NCBI RefSeq assembly: GCF_014647875.1
Contig: NZ_BMQA01000011.1
Location: 1-64,000 of the forward strand
Length of the DNA: 64,000 nucleotides
Source of the DNA: Streptomyces brasiliensis
Lineage (GTDB): Bacteria > Actinomycetota > Actinomycetes > Streptomycetales > Streptomycetaceae
Reading direction: 5' to 3'
Below are positions 51,146 to 60,465 of the stretch, in pieces. Positions within the stretch are counted from its first letter, which is position 1; each line of letters begins with the position of its first letter. The position numbers and the translations under genes are program-made. The notes under the pieces are model-generated. The model saw only the letters and a program-made list of their open reading frames with translations. It searched no databases and was not told where the DNA came from.

Positions 51146-52026
51146 GCAGGGTCAGCCTCGAAGGGCAGGTCGCGGTGGTCACCGGAGCCGCGCGCGGCGT
51201 CGGTGAGCTGCTCGCGCGCAAGCTGTCCGCGCGCGGCGCCAAGGTGGCGCTGGTCGGTCTGGAGGAGGACGCGCTCAAGGAGGCCTCCGGGCGGCTGCGC
51301 AGCGAGAGCGATCACTGGTACGCCGACGTCACCGACCACGAGGCGATGACGCGGGTCGCCCGGGAGGTCAAGGAGCGCTTCGGCAAGGTCGACATCGTCG
51401 TGGCCAACGCCGGTGTGGCGACCGGCGGACCGTTCATCGACTCCGATCCGGTGGCCTGGCGGCGGGTGATCGAGGTCAATCTGATCGGCTCGGCTGTGAC
51501 GGCCCGTGCCTTCCTGCCGGTGCTCGTCGAGAGCCGCGGCTATCTGCTGCAGATCGCCTCGCTCGCCGCGATCACGCCGGCGCCGATGATGACGGCGTAC
51601 TGCGCGTCGAAGTCGGGCGTGGAGGCGTACGCGCACAGCCTGCGCGCCGAGGTCGGCTACCAGGGCGTGCGCGTCGGCGTCGGGTACCTGTCGTGGACCG
51701 ACACCGACATGGTGCGCGGCGCCGACCAGGAGGACGTGATGCGGGAGCTCCGGCAGCGGCTGCCGTGGCCGTCCAACAAGACGTACCCGCTGGGTCCCGC
51801 CGTGGACCGGATCGTGGCCGGGATCGAGCGCCGGTCGAGCCATGTGTACGGGCAGTGGTGGCTGCGTGGGATGCAGGGGGTGCGGGGCTGTCTGCCGGGG
51901 CTCATCGGGACGGTCGGGCAGCGCGAGATGCGGCGGTTCGCACCCCGGCTGCAGGGCATGCGCACCGGGCTCGTCGGCGCAGGTGGGGCGGCCGACGAAC
52001 GGGAGCGCGCTACGGACCGTAACTGA
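51142..52026 (+). CDS. Short-chain dehydrogenase/reductase
   Basis: The product has 294 residues of the SDR family. VAVVTGAARGVGELLARKL is the NAD(P) motif (TGxxxGxG). NAGVATGG, the catalytic Ser in LLQIASLAAITPA and the Tyr-Lys in AYCASKSGVEAY are all visible. The C-terminus extends for 60 residues beyond the core (QWWLRGMQGVRGCLPGL), perhaps a membrane-associated tail. It overlaps the hydrolase stop by 4 bp (ATGA) and completes a three-gene operon. The substrate is probably an alcohol or ketone related to the monooxygenase product. Confidence 0.9.
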   Translation: MSRVSLEGQVAVVTGAARGVGELLARKLSARGAKVALVGLEEDALKEASGRLRSESDHWYADVTDHEAMTRVAREVKERFGKVDIVVANAGVATGGPFIDSDPVAWRRVIEVNLIGSAVTARAFLPVLVESRGYLLQIASLAAITPAPMMTAYCASKSGVEAYAHSLRAEVGYQGVRVGVGYLSWTDTDMVRGADQEDVMRELRQRLPWPSNKTYPLGPAVDRIVAGIERRSSHVYGQWWLRGMQGVRGCLPGLIGTVGQREMRRFAPRLQGMRTGLVGAGGAADERERATDRN

Positions 52027-52135
52027 TCGACATGCGCAGCGTGTTCGCCCGTGTGAATCTGGTCGAGGCCCCACCGAGGGCCGGACAGGCCCCAGCAGGG
52101 GCCGATCCCCAGACACCCCACGGGAGTGAACCCAC

Positions 52136-52309
52136 ATGGGTATGAAGGACCAGTTCCAGGAGAAGTCCCAGCAGGGCAAGCAGAAGGCGCGGCAGGCCGG
52201 CGACCAGGCCAAGCAGCAGCCCCAGCGCGGCCGCCAGCAGCGTGACGAGGAGTCGGAGCGCATCCGTCGCGAGGACGAGGACCGACTCAACCAGGACTAC
52301 GACGCCTGA
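52136..52309 (+). CDS. Small hydrophilic protein, glutamine/lysine/arginine-rich
   Basis: A 57-residue protein starting MGMKDQFQEKSQQGKQKARQ and ending RREDEDRLNQDYDA. It is predicted fully helical or disordered, without hydrophobic core. The ATG follows GGGAGTGAACCCAC. It resembles the CsbD-like or general-stress small proteins in composition but not clearly in sequence. It is followed by a strong terminator 20 bp downstream. The function is unknown. A second ATG two codons later is possible. Confidence 0.7.
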   Translation: MGMKDQFQEKSQQGKQKARQAGDQAKQQPQRGRQQRDEESERIRREDEDRLNQDYDA

Positions 52310-52328
52310 CGTCGGAGGTCCGGTGGAA

Positions 52329-52354
52329 AGGGCGCCCCTCGAGGGGGGCGCCCT
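52329..52354. terminator. Terminator after the small protein / facing tricorn
   Basis: AGGGCGCCCC and GGGGCGCCCT form a perfect 10-bp stem around 6 bases, followed by CTCTCTC on the plus strand. It separates the small gene from the convergent tricorn protease. Confidence 0.8.
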
Positions 52355-52404
52355 CTCTCATGCCCGCGAAGCCCCGCCCCGCAGAGCCCTGCCGTGCACC
52401 GGCC

Positions 52405-55400
52405 TCATGCGCGCGGCGGCAGCTTGGGTCGCGACCGATCAGGCACGTCGCTGTAGTCCGGCGGTACCGCGGCCGGCTGGGTGGACAGCAGGTCCAGGGC
52501 CAGCTGCACCGCGTCGTCCATCTGCGCGTGGCGGCCCTCCGCCCAGTCCAGGGGCGTGCGCAGGATCTCCAGGTCGGGGGAGACGCCGTGGTTCTCGACG
52601 GACCAGCCGTACGCGTCGAACCAGGCCGCGTTCATGGGGACCGTGATCACCGTGCCGTCCCCGAGTGTGTGCCGCCCGGTCATGCCGACCACGCCGCCCC
52701 AGGTGCGCTGCCCGATGACCGGACCGAGCTTGAGGAGTCTGATCGCCGCCGTGATCATGTCGCCGTCGGAGGAGGTCGCCTCGTCGGCCAGCGCCACGAT
52801 GGGTCCCCGGGGGGCGTTCGAGGCGTACGACACGGGCTGGGCGTTGCGGGTGAGGTCCCAGCCGAGGATGGTGCGCGTGAGCTTCTCGATCACCAACTCA
52901 CTGATGTGCCCGCCCGCGTTGCCGCGCACGTCCACGATCAGCGCGGGCCGGGACACCTCCTTGCGCAGGTCGCGGTTGAACTGGGCCCAGCCCGAGCCGC
53001 CCAGGTCCGGGATGTGCAGATAGCCGCACCGGCCGCCGCTCAACTCCCGTACGACCCCACGGCGTTTGGTCACCCAGTCCTGGTAGCGCAGGGGTCGCTC
53101 GTCGATCAGTGGGACGACGGCCACCCGGCGCGCCCGGCCCGCCTCGCCCTCGGCGGGGGTGAAGGTCAGCTCCACCGTCGTACCACCGGAACCCGCGAGG
53201 AGAGGGAAGGGGCCGGTCACCGGGTCCACGGGCCGGCCGTCCACGTGTGTGAGCACCGCGCCCTCGCGGATGCCCGTGCCGGCCAGCGGGGAACGGGCCT
53301 TGGAGTCGGAGGAGTCGCCGGGCAGGATCCGCTTGACCATCCAGCCGTCGTCCCGGTACACGAGGTTGACGCCGAGCAGGCCCTGGTAGCGCTGGTAGTG
53401 GGGCGGGCCCTCGTTGCGGCGGGCGGCGGCCACATAGGCGTGGGAGGTGCCGAGTTCGCCGAGGACCTCACGCAGCAGATCGGCGAACTCGTCGGGCGAG
53501 TCGACCCGTTCGACGAGCGGGCGGTACTGGTCGAGCACTCCGTCCCAGTCGATGCCGCACATGCTCGGGTCCCAGAAGTAGGCCCTGATGAGGCGGCCAG
53601 CCTCCTCGTAGGCCTGGCGCCACTCGGCGCCGGGGTCGACCTCGTGCAGGATGCGGCGCAGGTCGATCCAGGTGGTCGAGTCGCTGTCGCCGACCTCGGT
53701 GGCGGGTACGGCCCGCAGGTCGCCCTCGTCCATGACCACCAGGCGCGTGCCGTCGCCGCTCACCGCGAACCAGTCCAGGTGGCCGACGAGTTCGGACTTC
53801 TTCGCCTTGGTGAGGTTGAAGTACTCGAGGGTGGGGCGCTCGCTGGGGTCGTTGGGGTTGGCGAACGTCTCGCCGAGCGCGCCGGAGATCGGCCAGCGCA
53901 GCCAGACCAGCCCGCCGCCGGAGACCGGGCACAGCGCCGAGTACTTGGAGGCCGTGACCGGGAACGGCCAGACCCTGCTCTCCAGCCCCTCGACCTCGAC
54001 GGTCACCGCGCTGCTGTCGCCGGTCTCCTCGTCCTCCAAGGGATCGAGCCCGCCTGCGGCCGGCCGGCCTTCCGGGTTGAGGGCGAAGGGGGAGGGTGTG
54101 GCCGAGGACAGCGGGACGAGGTACGGACGGCAGCCGAGCGGGAAGGACAGGTCGCCGGTGTGGACGTCGTACACCGGGTCGAAGCCGCGCCAGGAAAGGA
54201 ACGCCAGATAGCGGCCGTCCCGGGTGAACACCGGGTTCTCGTCCTCGAAGCGGCCGTCGGTCACGTCGACGATCAGCCGGTCCGGGGCCCCCGTCTGCCC
54301 GGTTCCGGAGATGCGGGCCAGCTTGATCTGCCGAAGCGAGCGCCCGATCCCGGGGTGCGACCAGGTGAGCCAGTCCCCGTCCGGTGAGAACGCCAGATCG
54401 CGCACGGGCCCGTTGATGGACCGGATCAGCTCGGTGACCTCGCCTCCCCCGGATTCCGTCCCGGAGGTGCCCCCGGAGTCCTCGGTCCCCGTGGTGGCAG
54501 CCGTATCGTCGGACACGGTGAGGAGCAGCAGCCGGCCGTCGTGCGCGGCGATGGCGAGGCGCTCGCCGAGCGGGTCCGACACCAGTTCCAGGACCCGGCC
54601 CAGTTCGCCCTGGGCCAGCCGGCGGGGTTCGCGGTCGCCGCTGGCCCGGGGCAGATAGGCGATCTCGATCGCGTCCTCGCCCTCCGCGTCCGTGACATAG
54701 GCGACCTGCCCGGTCGAGCCGAGCATCTCCGGGAGGCGGACCCGCACGCCCGGCGTGTCGGTGAGGGTGCGCGCCGGGCCGTCGCGGTGGGTGAGCCAGT
54801 GCAGACTGCCGCGGACGACGACGGCGCTGGCCCGGCCCGTCTCGTCGACCGAGAGGCCGTCCACGTGCTGGGCGGCCGGCACCTGGTACCTGCGGCGTCC
54901 CGCGCGGGGGCCGGACAGCCGTACGTCGAGCCTGCGCGGCACGGAATGCGGGGACAGGTCGTCGACGATCCACAGGTCACCGGCGCACTGGTAGACGACC
55001 CGGGTGCCGTCACTGGCGGCATTGCGGGCGTAGAAGGCGTCGTGGTCGGTGTGGCGACGCAGGTCGGAGCCGTCGTAGGCGCACGAGTAGAGGTTGCCGA
55101 CACCCTCGTGGTCGGAGAGGAACGCGATACGGCCGCCGACGAACATGGGGGAGGCGAGATGCCCGCCGATGCCCTCGAGCAGCCGCTGCCCGTGCAGCCA
55201 CAGCCGGCCCATCGCACCGCCCCGGTAGCGCTTCCAGGAGGCCGGTTCGTGCGGCGGGGTGCCCGTGAGCAGCAGGGACTTGCGCTCGCCGTCGAGGTCG
55301 GCGACCTGGATGTCGGAGACCGGGCCCCAGGGGAGTTTGCGGCCGGGGTCGCCGTCGGGGGAGACCTTGTAGGCCCAGCTGAAGTACGAGAAGGGCTGGT

Positions 55401-55716
55401 TGTGGGAGGCGACGGCCAGGAGGTCGCCGTCCGGGGTCCAGCCGCACACGCGCGTGTCGGCGCTGCCCCAGTAGGTCAGCTGCCGCGCGGGTCCGCCGGA
55501 CACGTCCACCAGATGGATCTCGGGCACCAGGCTGCGCCAGCTCGTGTACGCGATCCGGCCGCCGTCGGGCGAGAAACGGGGGTGGCCGGCCTTGGTGCGG
55601 TCGACCGTGACCCGCCAGGCGCGGCCCGGGGCGTCGAGCGGGGCCAGCCAGAGGTCGTCCTCGGCCACGAAGCACAACAGGTCGCCGCTGAGATGCGGTA
55701 GGCGCAGATAGCTCAC
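52405..55716 (-). CDS. tri: Tricorn protease
   Basis: The product has 1103 residues. The first ~300 residues are a six-bladed beta-propeller (HPRFSPDGGRIAYTSWRS etc.), the next ~300 a seven-bladed one (SFSPDG-like LAFSPDGDWLTWSHPG), followed by a TPR-like/C1 region, a PDZ domain (around residues 770-850) and the C2 S41 catalytic domain. Catalytic residues appear as GTSHAYV (His), ATSSDGDM (Ser) and ENHGVSPD (Glu). No signal peptide is present, so it acts in the cytoplasm on proteasome-derived peptides, as in Thermoplasma. Actinomycetes keep the proteasome, which fits. It starts at ATG 55716. Confidence 0.92.
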   Translation of the reverse strand: MSYLRLPHLSGDLLCFVAEDDLWLAPLDAPGRAWRVTVDRTKAGHPRFSPDGGRIAYTSWRSLVPEIHLVDVSGGPARQLTYWGSADTRVCGWTPDGDLLAVASHNQPFSYFSWAYKVSPDGDPGRKLPWGPVSDIQVADLDGERKSLLLTGTPPHEPASWKRYRGGAMGRLWLHGQRLLEGIGGHLASPMFVGGRIAFLSDHEGVGNLYSCAYDGSDLRRHTDHDAFYARNAASDGTRVVYQCAGDLWIVDDLSPHSVPRRLDVRLSGPRAGRRRYQVPAAQHVDGLSVDETGRASAVVVRGSLHWLTHRDGPARTLTDTPGVRVRLPEMLGSTGQVAYVTDAEGEDAIEIAYLPRASGDREPRRLAQGELGRVLELVSDPLGERLAIAAHDGRLLLLTVSDDTAATTGTEDSGGTSGTESGGGEVTELIRSINGPVRDLAFSPDGDWLTWSHPGIGRSLRQIKLARISGTGQTGAPDRLIVDVTDGRFEDENPVFTRDGRYLAFLSWRGFDPVYDVHTGDLSFPLGCRPYLVPLSSATPSPFALNPEGRPAAGGLDPLEDEETGDSSAVTVEVEGLESRVWPFPVTASKYSALCPVSGGGLVWLRWPISGALGETFANPNDPSERPTLEYFNLTKAKKSELVGHLDWFAVSGDGTRLVVMDEGDLRAVPATEVGDSDSTTWIDLRRILHEVDPGAEWRQAYEEAGRLIRAYFWDPSMCGIDWDGVLDQYRPLVERVDSPDEFADLLREVLGELGTSHAYVAAARRNEGPPHYQRYQGLLGVNLVYRDDGWMVKRILPGDSSDSKARSPLAGTGIREGAVLTHVDGRPVDPVTGPFPLLAGSGGTTVELTFTPAEGEAGRARRVAVVPLIDERPLRYQDWVTKRRGVVRELSGGRCGYLHIPDLGGSGWAQFNRDLRKEVSRPALIVDVRGNAGGHISELVIEKLTRTILGWDLTRNAQPVSYASNAPRGPIVALADEATSSDGDMITAAIRLLKLGPVIGQRTWGGVVGMTGRHTLGDGTVITVPMNAAWFDAYGWSVENHGVSPDLEILRTPLDWAEGRHAQMDDAVQLALDLLSTQPAAVPPDYSDVPDRSRPKLPPRA

Positions 55717-55782
55717 CTCCCCATGCTTTTCCGGGGGATGGACACCAGCAACTTATACGGAATTGACGGACGTGACCCACTG

Positions 55783-55853
55783 CACGTACGAAACGGTTTC
55801 GTTTCGCAGAAGGGCTGCGCTACATTCGTCACGTACGAAACCGTGTCGTTCGG
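55783..55853. promoter_or_regulatory. Two TetR operator candidates
   Basis: CACGTACGAAAC occurs at 55783 and 55830, 47 bp apart, each followed by inverted bases (GGTTTCGTTTCG and CGTGTCGTTCGG). Both sites lie just before the TetR start at 55874. Confidence 0.6.
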
Positions 55854-55873
55854 AGTGGGAAAGGGTGAGTGGC

Positions 55874-56494
55874 ATGACTGAGACCGCAACGGCGCGGCGC
55901 AGTCGCATCACGCCCGAGCGTGAGGCCGAGCTGTACGAGGCCGTGCTCGATCTGCTCCGCGAGGTCGGCTACGACGCCCTCACCATGGACGCCGTCGCCG
56001 CCCGCACCCGCTCCAGCAAGGCCACCCTCTACCGCCAGTGGGGCGGCAAGGCCGAACTGGTCGCGAAGGCGGTGCGGCACAACAAGCCGGGCAGCATGCT
56101 CGAAGGAGTCGACACCGGCACCCTCAAGGGTGATCTGCACGCCCTCACGCGGCGTTCGGACGACTGCGAGATGGAGCAGAACTCCGCGCTGATGCGGGGC
56201 CTGGCCATGGCGATGCACGCCAACCCGGACCTCCTGAAGGCGTTCCGGGAGCATCTCGTCGAGCCCGAGATGGTGATGTTCCGCGCTGTGCTGCAGCGGG
56301 CGATCGACCGGGGTGAGGTCCGTGCGGACAACCCTGCGATCGACTACGTGGTGCACATGATGATCGGAGCCTTCGCCGCCCGGACCCTGATCGACGATCA
56401 GCCGCCGACGCAGACGTTCCTCCTCTCGTACATCGACGCCGTGGTCCTCCCCGCCCTCGGCGTGCACACCGGCCGGACCTCCTCGGCCGGCTGA
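55874..56494 (+). CDS. TetR-family repressor of the MMPL transporter
   Basis: The product has 206 residues. TPEREAELYEAVLDLLREVG precedes the helix-turn-helix TMDAVAARTRSSKATLYRQW. The ligand domain carries a TetR_C-type helix bundle (MIGAFAARTLIDDQP). ATG 55874 is chosen over GTG 55865 (three codons longer). It is located 123 bp upstream of an MMPL transporter on the same strand, so repression of that exporter is likely, with autoregulation by the two upstream sites. Confidence 0.88.
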   Translation: MTETATARRSRITPEREAELYEAVLDLLREVGYDALTMDAVAARTRSSKATLYRQWGGKAELVAKAVRHNKPGSMLEGVDTGTLKGDLHALTRRSDDCEMEQNSALMRGLAMAMHANPDLLKAFREHLVEPEMVMFRAVLQRAIDRGEVRADNPAIDYVVHMMIGAFAARTLIDDQPPTQTFLLSYIDAVVLPALGVHTGRTSSAG

Positions 56495-56617
56495 CCCACC
56501 CCTTCACCAGCCCCACCTGACGTCACCGCTCACGTCGTCGGGCCGATCACCCCTGTCACCCCACGGGCTGATCACCCCTGCCCTGACCACCCCACGACTG
56601 ACCGGGAGTACGCCCTC

Positions 56618-58831
56618 GTGGCCACGTTCCTCTACAAACTGGGCCGGCTCGCCTTCAGGCGACGGCACTTCGTCGCCCTGATCTGGGTGGCGCTGCTGAC
56701 GCTGGCCGGCGTCGGCGCTGCGAGCGCCCCCGCGGCCGGCAACTCGTCCTTCTCCATCCCCGGTACGGAGGCGCAGAAGGCCTTCGACCTGCTGGAACAG
56801 CGCTTCCCCGGGATGAGCGCCGACGGCGCCACCGCCCGGGTCGTCTTCAAGGCACCGAGCGGCGAGAAGATGACCGACGCCGGCAACAAGACCACCGTGC
56901 GGAAGACGGTCGAGGCGCTGAAGGACGGCTCCGAGGTCGCCTCCGTCGCCGACCCCTACACCGGGCACGCCGTCAGCAAGGACGGCACGATCGCGTACGC
57001 CTCGGTGAAGTACAAGGTCTCCGGCATGGAACTCGAGGACTCCTCGCGCGAGGCCCTCGAGACGGCCGCGCAGGACGCACGGGACGCCGGGCTGACGGTC
57101 GAGGTCGGCGGTGACGCGCTGAGCGCGGCACCCGAGACCGGGGCCACCGAGGTCATCGGCATCGCGATCGCTGCCGTCGTCCTCGTCATCACCTTCGGCT
57201 CGCTGCTCGCCGCCGGACTCCCGCTGCTGACCGCACTGATCGGCGTCGGTATCGGCGTCTCCACCATCACCGCCCTCGCGAGTGCACTGGACCTGGGCAC
57301 CACCACCTCCACCCTGGCGACGATGATCGGCCTCGCCGTCGGCATCGACTACGCGCTGTTCGTTGTCTCCCGCTACCGTGCCGAACTCGCCGAGGGGCGC
57401 GAGCGGGAGGAGGCCGCCGGACGCGCCGTCGGCACCGCGGGCTCGGCCGTGGTCTTCGCCGGGCTCACGGTCGTGATCGCCCTGGTCGGCCTGTCGGTCG
57501 TCAACATCCCGATGCTGACCAAGATGGGCGTGGCCGCCGCGGGCACGGTCGCCGTCGCGGTGCTGATCGCCCTGACGATGATCCCCGCGCTGCTCGGCTA
57601 CGCGGGCCGCAAGGTGAAGCCGGCCGGCGAGAAGACCAGACTGCTGGGCGGCCGGCGCGCGGCCCGTCGCACGTCGGCGAAGCCGAACCTGGGCACCCGC
57701 TGGGCGAGCTTCGTCGTACGGCGCCCGGTCGCCGTCCTGCTGCTCGGCGTCGTCGGCCTCGGGGCCGCCGCCGTTCCGGCCGCCTCGCTCGAACTGGGCC
57801 TGCCCGACGACGGCTCCCAGCCCACCTCCACCACCCAGCGCCGCGCCTACGACCTGCTCTCCGAGGGATTCGGCCCCGGCTTCAACGGGCCGCTGCTGGT
57901 CGTCGTCGACGCACAGGGCAGTGCCCACCCGAAGAGCGCGTTCCGCCAGGTCGGCGACGAGATCAAGGGCCTCGACGACGTGGTGACGGTGACCCCGCCC
58001 GCGCCCAACCAGGCCGGGGACACCGCCACGATCACGGTGATCCCGAAGTCCAAGCCGTCCTCCGCGACCACCGAGGACCTGGTCCACGCCATCCGTGACA
58101 AGGGCACGGAGATCACGGCCGACACCGACGCGAAGGTCCTGGTCACCGGCTCGACGGCGATGAACATCGACGTCTCGCAGAAGCTGAACGACGCGCTGAT
58201 CCCGTATCTGACCCTGGTCGTGGGCCTCGCCTTCCTCCTGCTGATCGTGGTCTTCCGCTCGGTCCTGGTCCCGCTGAAGGCGGCCCTCGGCTTCCTGCTC
58301 AGCGTGCTGGCCGCCCTCGGCGCCGTGGTCGCGGTCTTCCAGTGGGGATGGCTGTCCGGCCTGATGGGCGTCGAGGAGACCGGACCGGTCATGTCGATGA
58401 TGCCGATCTTCATGGTCGGCGTGGTCTTCGGCCTCGCCATGGACTACGAGGTGTTCCTCGTGACCCGGATGCGGGAGGCCTACGTCCACGGGGAGAAGCC
58501 GAGGCAGGCCGTGGTGACCGGCTTCAAGCACGGTGCCCGGGTCGTCACGGCCGCCGCCGTCATCATGATCGCCGTCTTCTCCGGCTTCATCGACTCCAGC
58601 GAGGCCATGATCAAGATGATCGGCTTCGGCCTGGCGATCGCGGTCTTCTTCGACGCGTTCGTCGTCCGGATGGCGATCGTCCCGGCCGTGCTCGCCCTGC
58701 TCGGCAAGCGCGCCTGGTGGCTGCCCAAGTGGCTCGAGCGCGCCCTGCCCAACGTCGACGTCGAGGGCGAGGGCCTGCGCGCCCACGACGACCGCCCCCG
58801 GGACGAGGACCGGGAGCTCGTGCGCGTGTAG
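56618..58831 (+). CDS. MMPL-family (RND-type) transporter
   Basis: The product has 737 residues with about twelve transmembrane helices and two large extracytoplasmic loops (residues ~40-180 and ~400-520), the MMPL layout. GLAVGIDYALFVVSRYRAEL and GVVFGLAMDYEVFLVTRMRE are the GxxxDY proton-relay motifs in TM4 and TM10. Relatives in mycobacteria export lipids; others export polyketides or act as drug pumps. GTG 56618 follows GGGAGTACGCCCTC. The C-terminus is hydrophilic and acidic. The TetR gene upstream suggests inducible export. Confidence 0.92.
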   Translation: MATFLYKLGRLAFRRRHFVALIWVALLTLAGVGAASAPAAGNSSFSIPGTEAQKAFDLLEQRFPGMSADGATARVVFKAPSGEKMTDAGNKTTVRKTVEALKDGSEVASVADPYTGHAVSKDGTIAYASVKYKVSGMELEDSSREALETAAQDARDAGLTVEVGGDALSAAPETGATEVIGIAIAAVVLVITFGSLLAAGLPLLTALIGVGIGVSTITALASALDLGTTTSTLATMIGLAVGIDYALFVVSRYRAELAEGREREEAAGRAVGTAGSAVVFAGLTVVIALVGLSVVNIPMLTKMGVAAAGTVAVAVLIALTMIPALLGYAGRKVKPAGEKTRLLGGRRAARRTSAKPNLGTRWASFVVRRPVAVLLLGVVGLGAAAVPAASLELGLPDDGSQPTSTTQRRAYDLLSEGFGPGFNGPLLVVVDAQGSAHPKSAFRQVGDEIKGLDDVVTVTPPAPNQAGDTATITVIPKSKPSSATTEDLVHAIRDKGTEITADTDAKVLVTGSTAMNIDVSQKLNDALIPYLTLVVGLAFLLLIVVFRSVLVPLKAALGFLLSVLAALGAVVAVFQWGWLSGLMGVEETGPVMSMMPIFMVGVVFGLAMDYEVFLVTRMREAYVHGEKPRQAVVTGFKHGARVVTAAAVIMIAVFSGFIDSSEAMIKMIGFGLAIAVFFDAFVVRMAIVPAVLALLGKRAWWLPKWLERALPNVDVEGEGLRAHDDRPRDEDRELVRV

Positions 58832-59021
58832 CACGCGCGCCGTGTGAAGGACCGGCTGGTGAGGGATCCGTGGGGACGGCGCTGCCCTCACCGGCCTCGT
58901 CATGCCGTGCACCTGGTCGCCCGCCCGTGCCGTGAACCCGGCCGCCCGAAGTGCGCCCGGTCGCCCGCCCGTGCGTAAACCAGGTCGCCTGCCTCCTACA
59001 CGTACCGCTACGGTGCCCTCC

Positions 59022-59537
59022 ATGACGACGACAGCCGCCACTGACGCCGAGGGCTCCGGAGCCCACCCCCTCTTCGCCGCCGCCCTGGACGAACGCGGAC
59101 TCGGTGAACTCCACGCGCGCGTACGGCGCTTCCCGGACGCCACCCGTACCGCGGCCGAGGCCGCCGCGGCCATCGGCTGCGAGCTGAGCCAGATCTGCAA
59201 GTCGTTGATCTTCGCGGCGGACGGCGTGCCGGTGCTGGTGCTGATGGACGGCGCGTCCCGGGTCGACGTGGAGCTGGTGCGTGAGGAACTCGGGGCCGAG
59301 AAGGTCACGCGGGCCTCCGCCGACGTCGTGAGGGAGTTCACCGGATACGCGATCGGAGGGGTGCCGCCCTTCGGGCACCGCCACACCACCCGGGTCCTCG
59401 CGGACCGCTCCCTGCTCGCGCACGACGTCGTGTGGGCCGCCGCCGGGAACCCGCACGCCGTTTTTCCCATGGAGCCCAAGGAACTCGTCGCCCAGGCCGG
59501 TGCCAGCCTCGTGGACGTGCGTGAGCACACTTCGTGA
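59022..59537 (+). CDS. YbaK/ProX-type aminoacyl-tRNA deacylase
   Basis: The product has 171 residues. ELSQICKSLIFAADGVPVLV carries the conserved lysine, and GYAIGGVPPFGHRHTTRVL is the GxxPP/H motif of the YbaK domain. It hydrolyses mischarged tRNAs such as Cys-tRNA(Pro) or Ala-tRNA(Pro). ATG 59022 is chosen; the upstream extension is arginine/proline-rich and not a likely start. It overlaps the following gene by 4 bp. Confidence 0.9.
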   Translation: MTTTAATDAEGSGAHPLFAAALDERGLGELHARVRRFPDATRTAAEAAAAIGCELSQICKSLIFAADGVPVLVLMDGASRVDVELVREELGAEKVTRASADVVREFTGYAIGGVPPFGHRHTTRVLADRSLLAHDVVWAAAGNPHAVFPMEPKELVAQAGASLVDVREHTS

Positions 59538-60379
59538 CGCCGGCCGTCACCGCGGCCGTCCTGCTGGCCGCGGTCACCCATGCCAGCTGGAACGCCATCG
59601 CCCACAAGATCACCGACAAGCTCGTCGCGTTCACGCTGATCCTGGCCGGCGGGGTGCTGATCGGGCTGGTCATCGCCCCGTTCGCGGCGCTCCCGGCGGC
59701 GGGGGCGTGGCCGTACCTGATCGCTTCCGCGCTCATCCACCTCGTGTACGTCGTCCTGCTGATGACGTCGTTCCGGCTCGGCGACTTCGGCCAGGCCTAC
59801 CCGCTCGCGCGCGGCACGGCCCCGCTCGTCGTCACGGTGTTCGCGGCCTTCTTCGCCGACGAGGTGCCCGACCGCTGGGGCGCCGCGGGCATCGCGCTCG
59901 CCTGCGCCGGGCTCACCGGTGTCGCGGTGTGGGGGCTGCGGGGACACCGGCCCGACTGGGCGGCGATCGGGGCGGCGGTCGCGACGGGACTGTCCATCGC
60001 CGCGTACACCGTCGTCGACGGGCTCGGCGTGCGCGCCTCGGGCACCTCCCTCGGCTACACCGCCTGGCTGATGGTGATCCAGGGCTTGGCCGTCCCGGCG
60101 TACGCCGTGTGGCGCTGGCGGGGTGCGACGCCGGCCGTGCTGCGCCCCTCCGCCGCTCTCGGCCTGTTCGGGGCACTGCTGTCCGTGTCCGCCTACGGCC
60201 TGGTCCTGTGGGCCCAGACCCGGGCCGAACTGGCGCCGATCGCAGCACTTCGTGAATCGTCGATCATCGTCGGTGCCGCCATCGGCGCGGTGTTCTTCAA
60301 GGAGCGGTTCGGCGGGCCGAGGATCGCGGCGGCGGGGCTGCTGGTCGTCGGGATCGGGCTGATGCTGCACACGGGGTAG
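59534..60379 (+). CDS. EamA-type (DMT superfamily) transporter
   Basis: The product has 281 residues with ten hydrophobic helices, in two EamA-like halves. ASWNAIAHKITDKLVAF and YPLARGTAPLVVTVFAAFF fit the first half; AALRESSIIVGAAIGAVFF with KERFGGPRIAAAGLLVVG fits the second. The substrate is unknown. GTG 59534 overlaps the YbaK stop (GTGA), so translation is coupled. A link between the two functions is not obvious. Confidence 0.88.
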   Translation: MTPAVTAAVLLAAVTHASWNAIAHKITDKLVAFTLILAGGVLIGLVIAPFAALPAAGAWPYLIASALIHLVYVVLLMTSFRLGDFGQAYPLARGTAPLVVTVFAAFFADEVPDRWGAAGIALACAGLTGVAVWGLRGHRPDWAAIGAAVATGLSIAAYTVVDGLGVRASGTSLGYTAWLMVIQGLAVPAYAVWRWRGATPAVLRPSAALGLFGALLSVSAYGLVLWAQTRAELAPIAALRESSIIVGAAIGAVFFKERFGGPRIAAAGLLVVGIGLMLHTG

Positions 60380-60465
60380 GCGCGTCCACGCCCCTTGTGC
60401 GCTGCAGGGGCCGCGTCGTAGGGGAAGCTGGGCGCAAAGCGCCGTACGAGAACAGGAACCTACGT

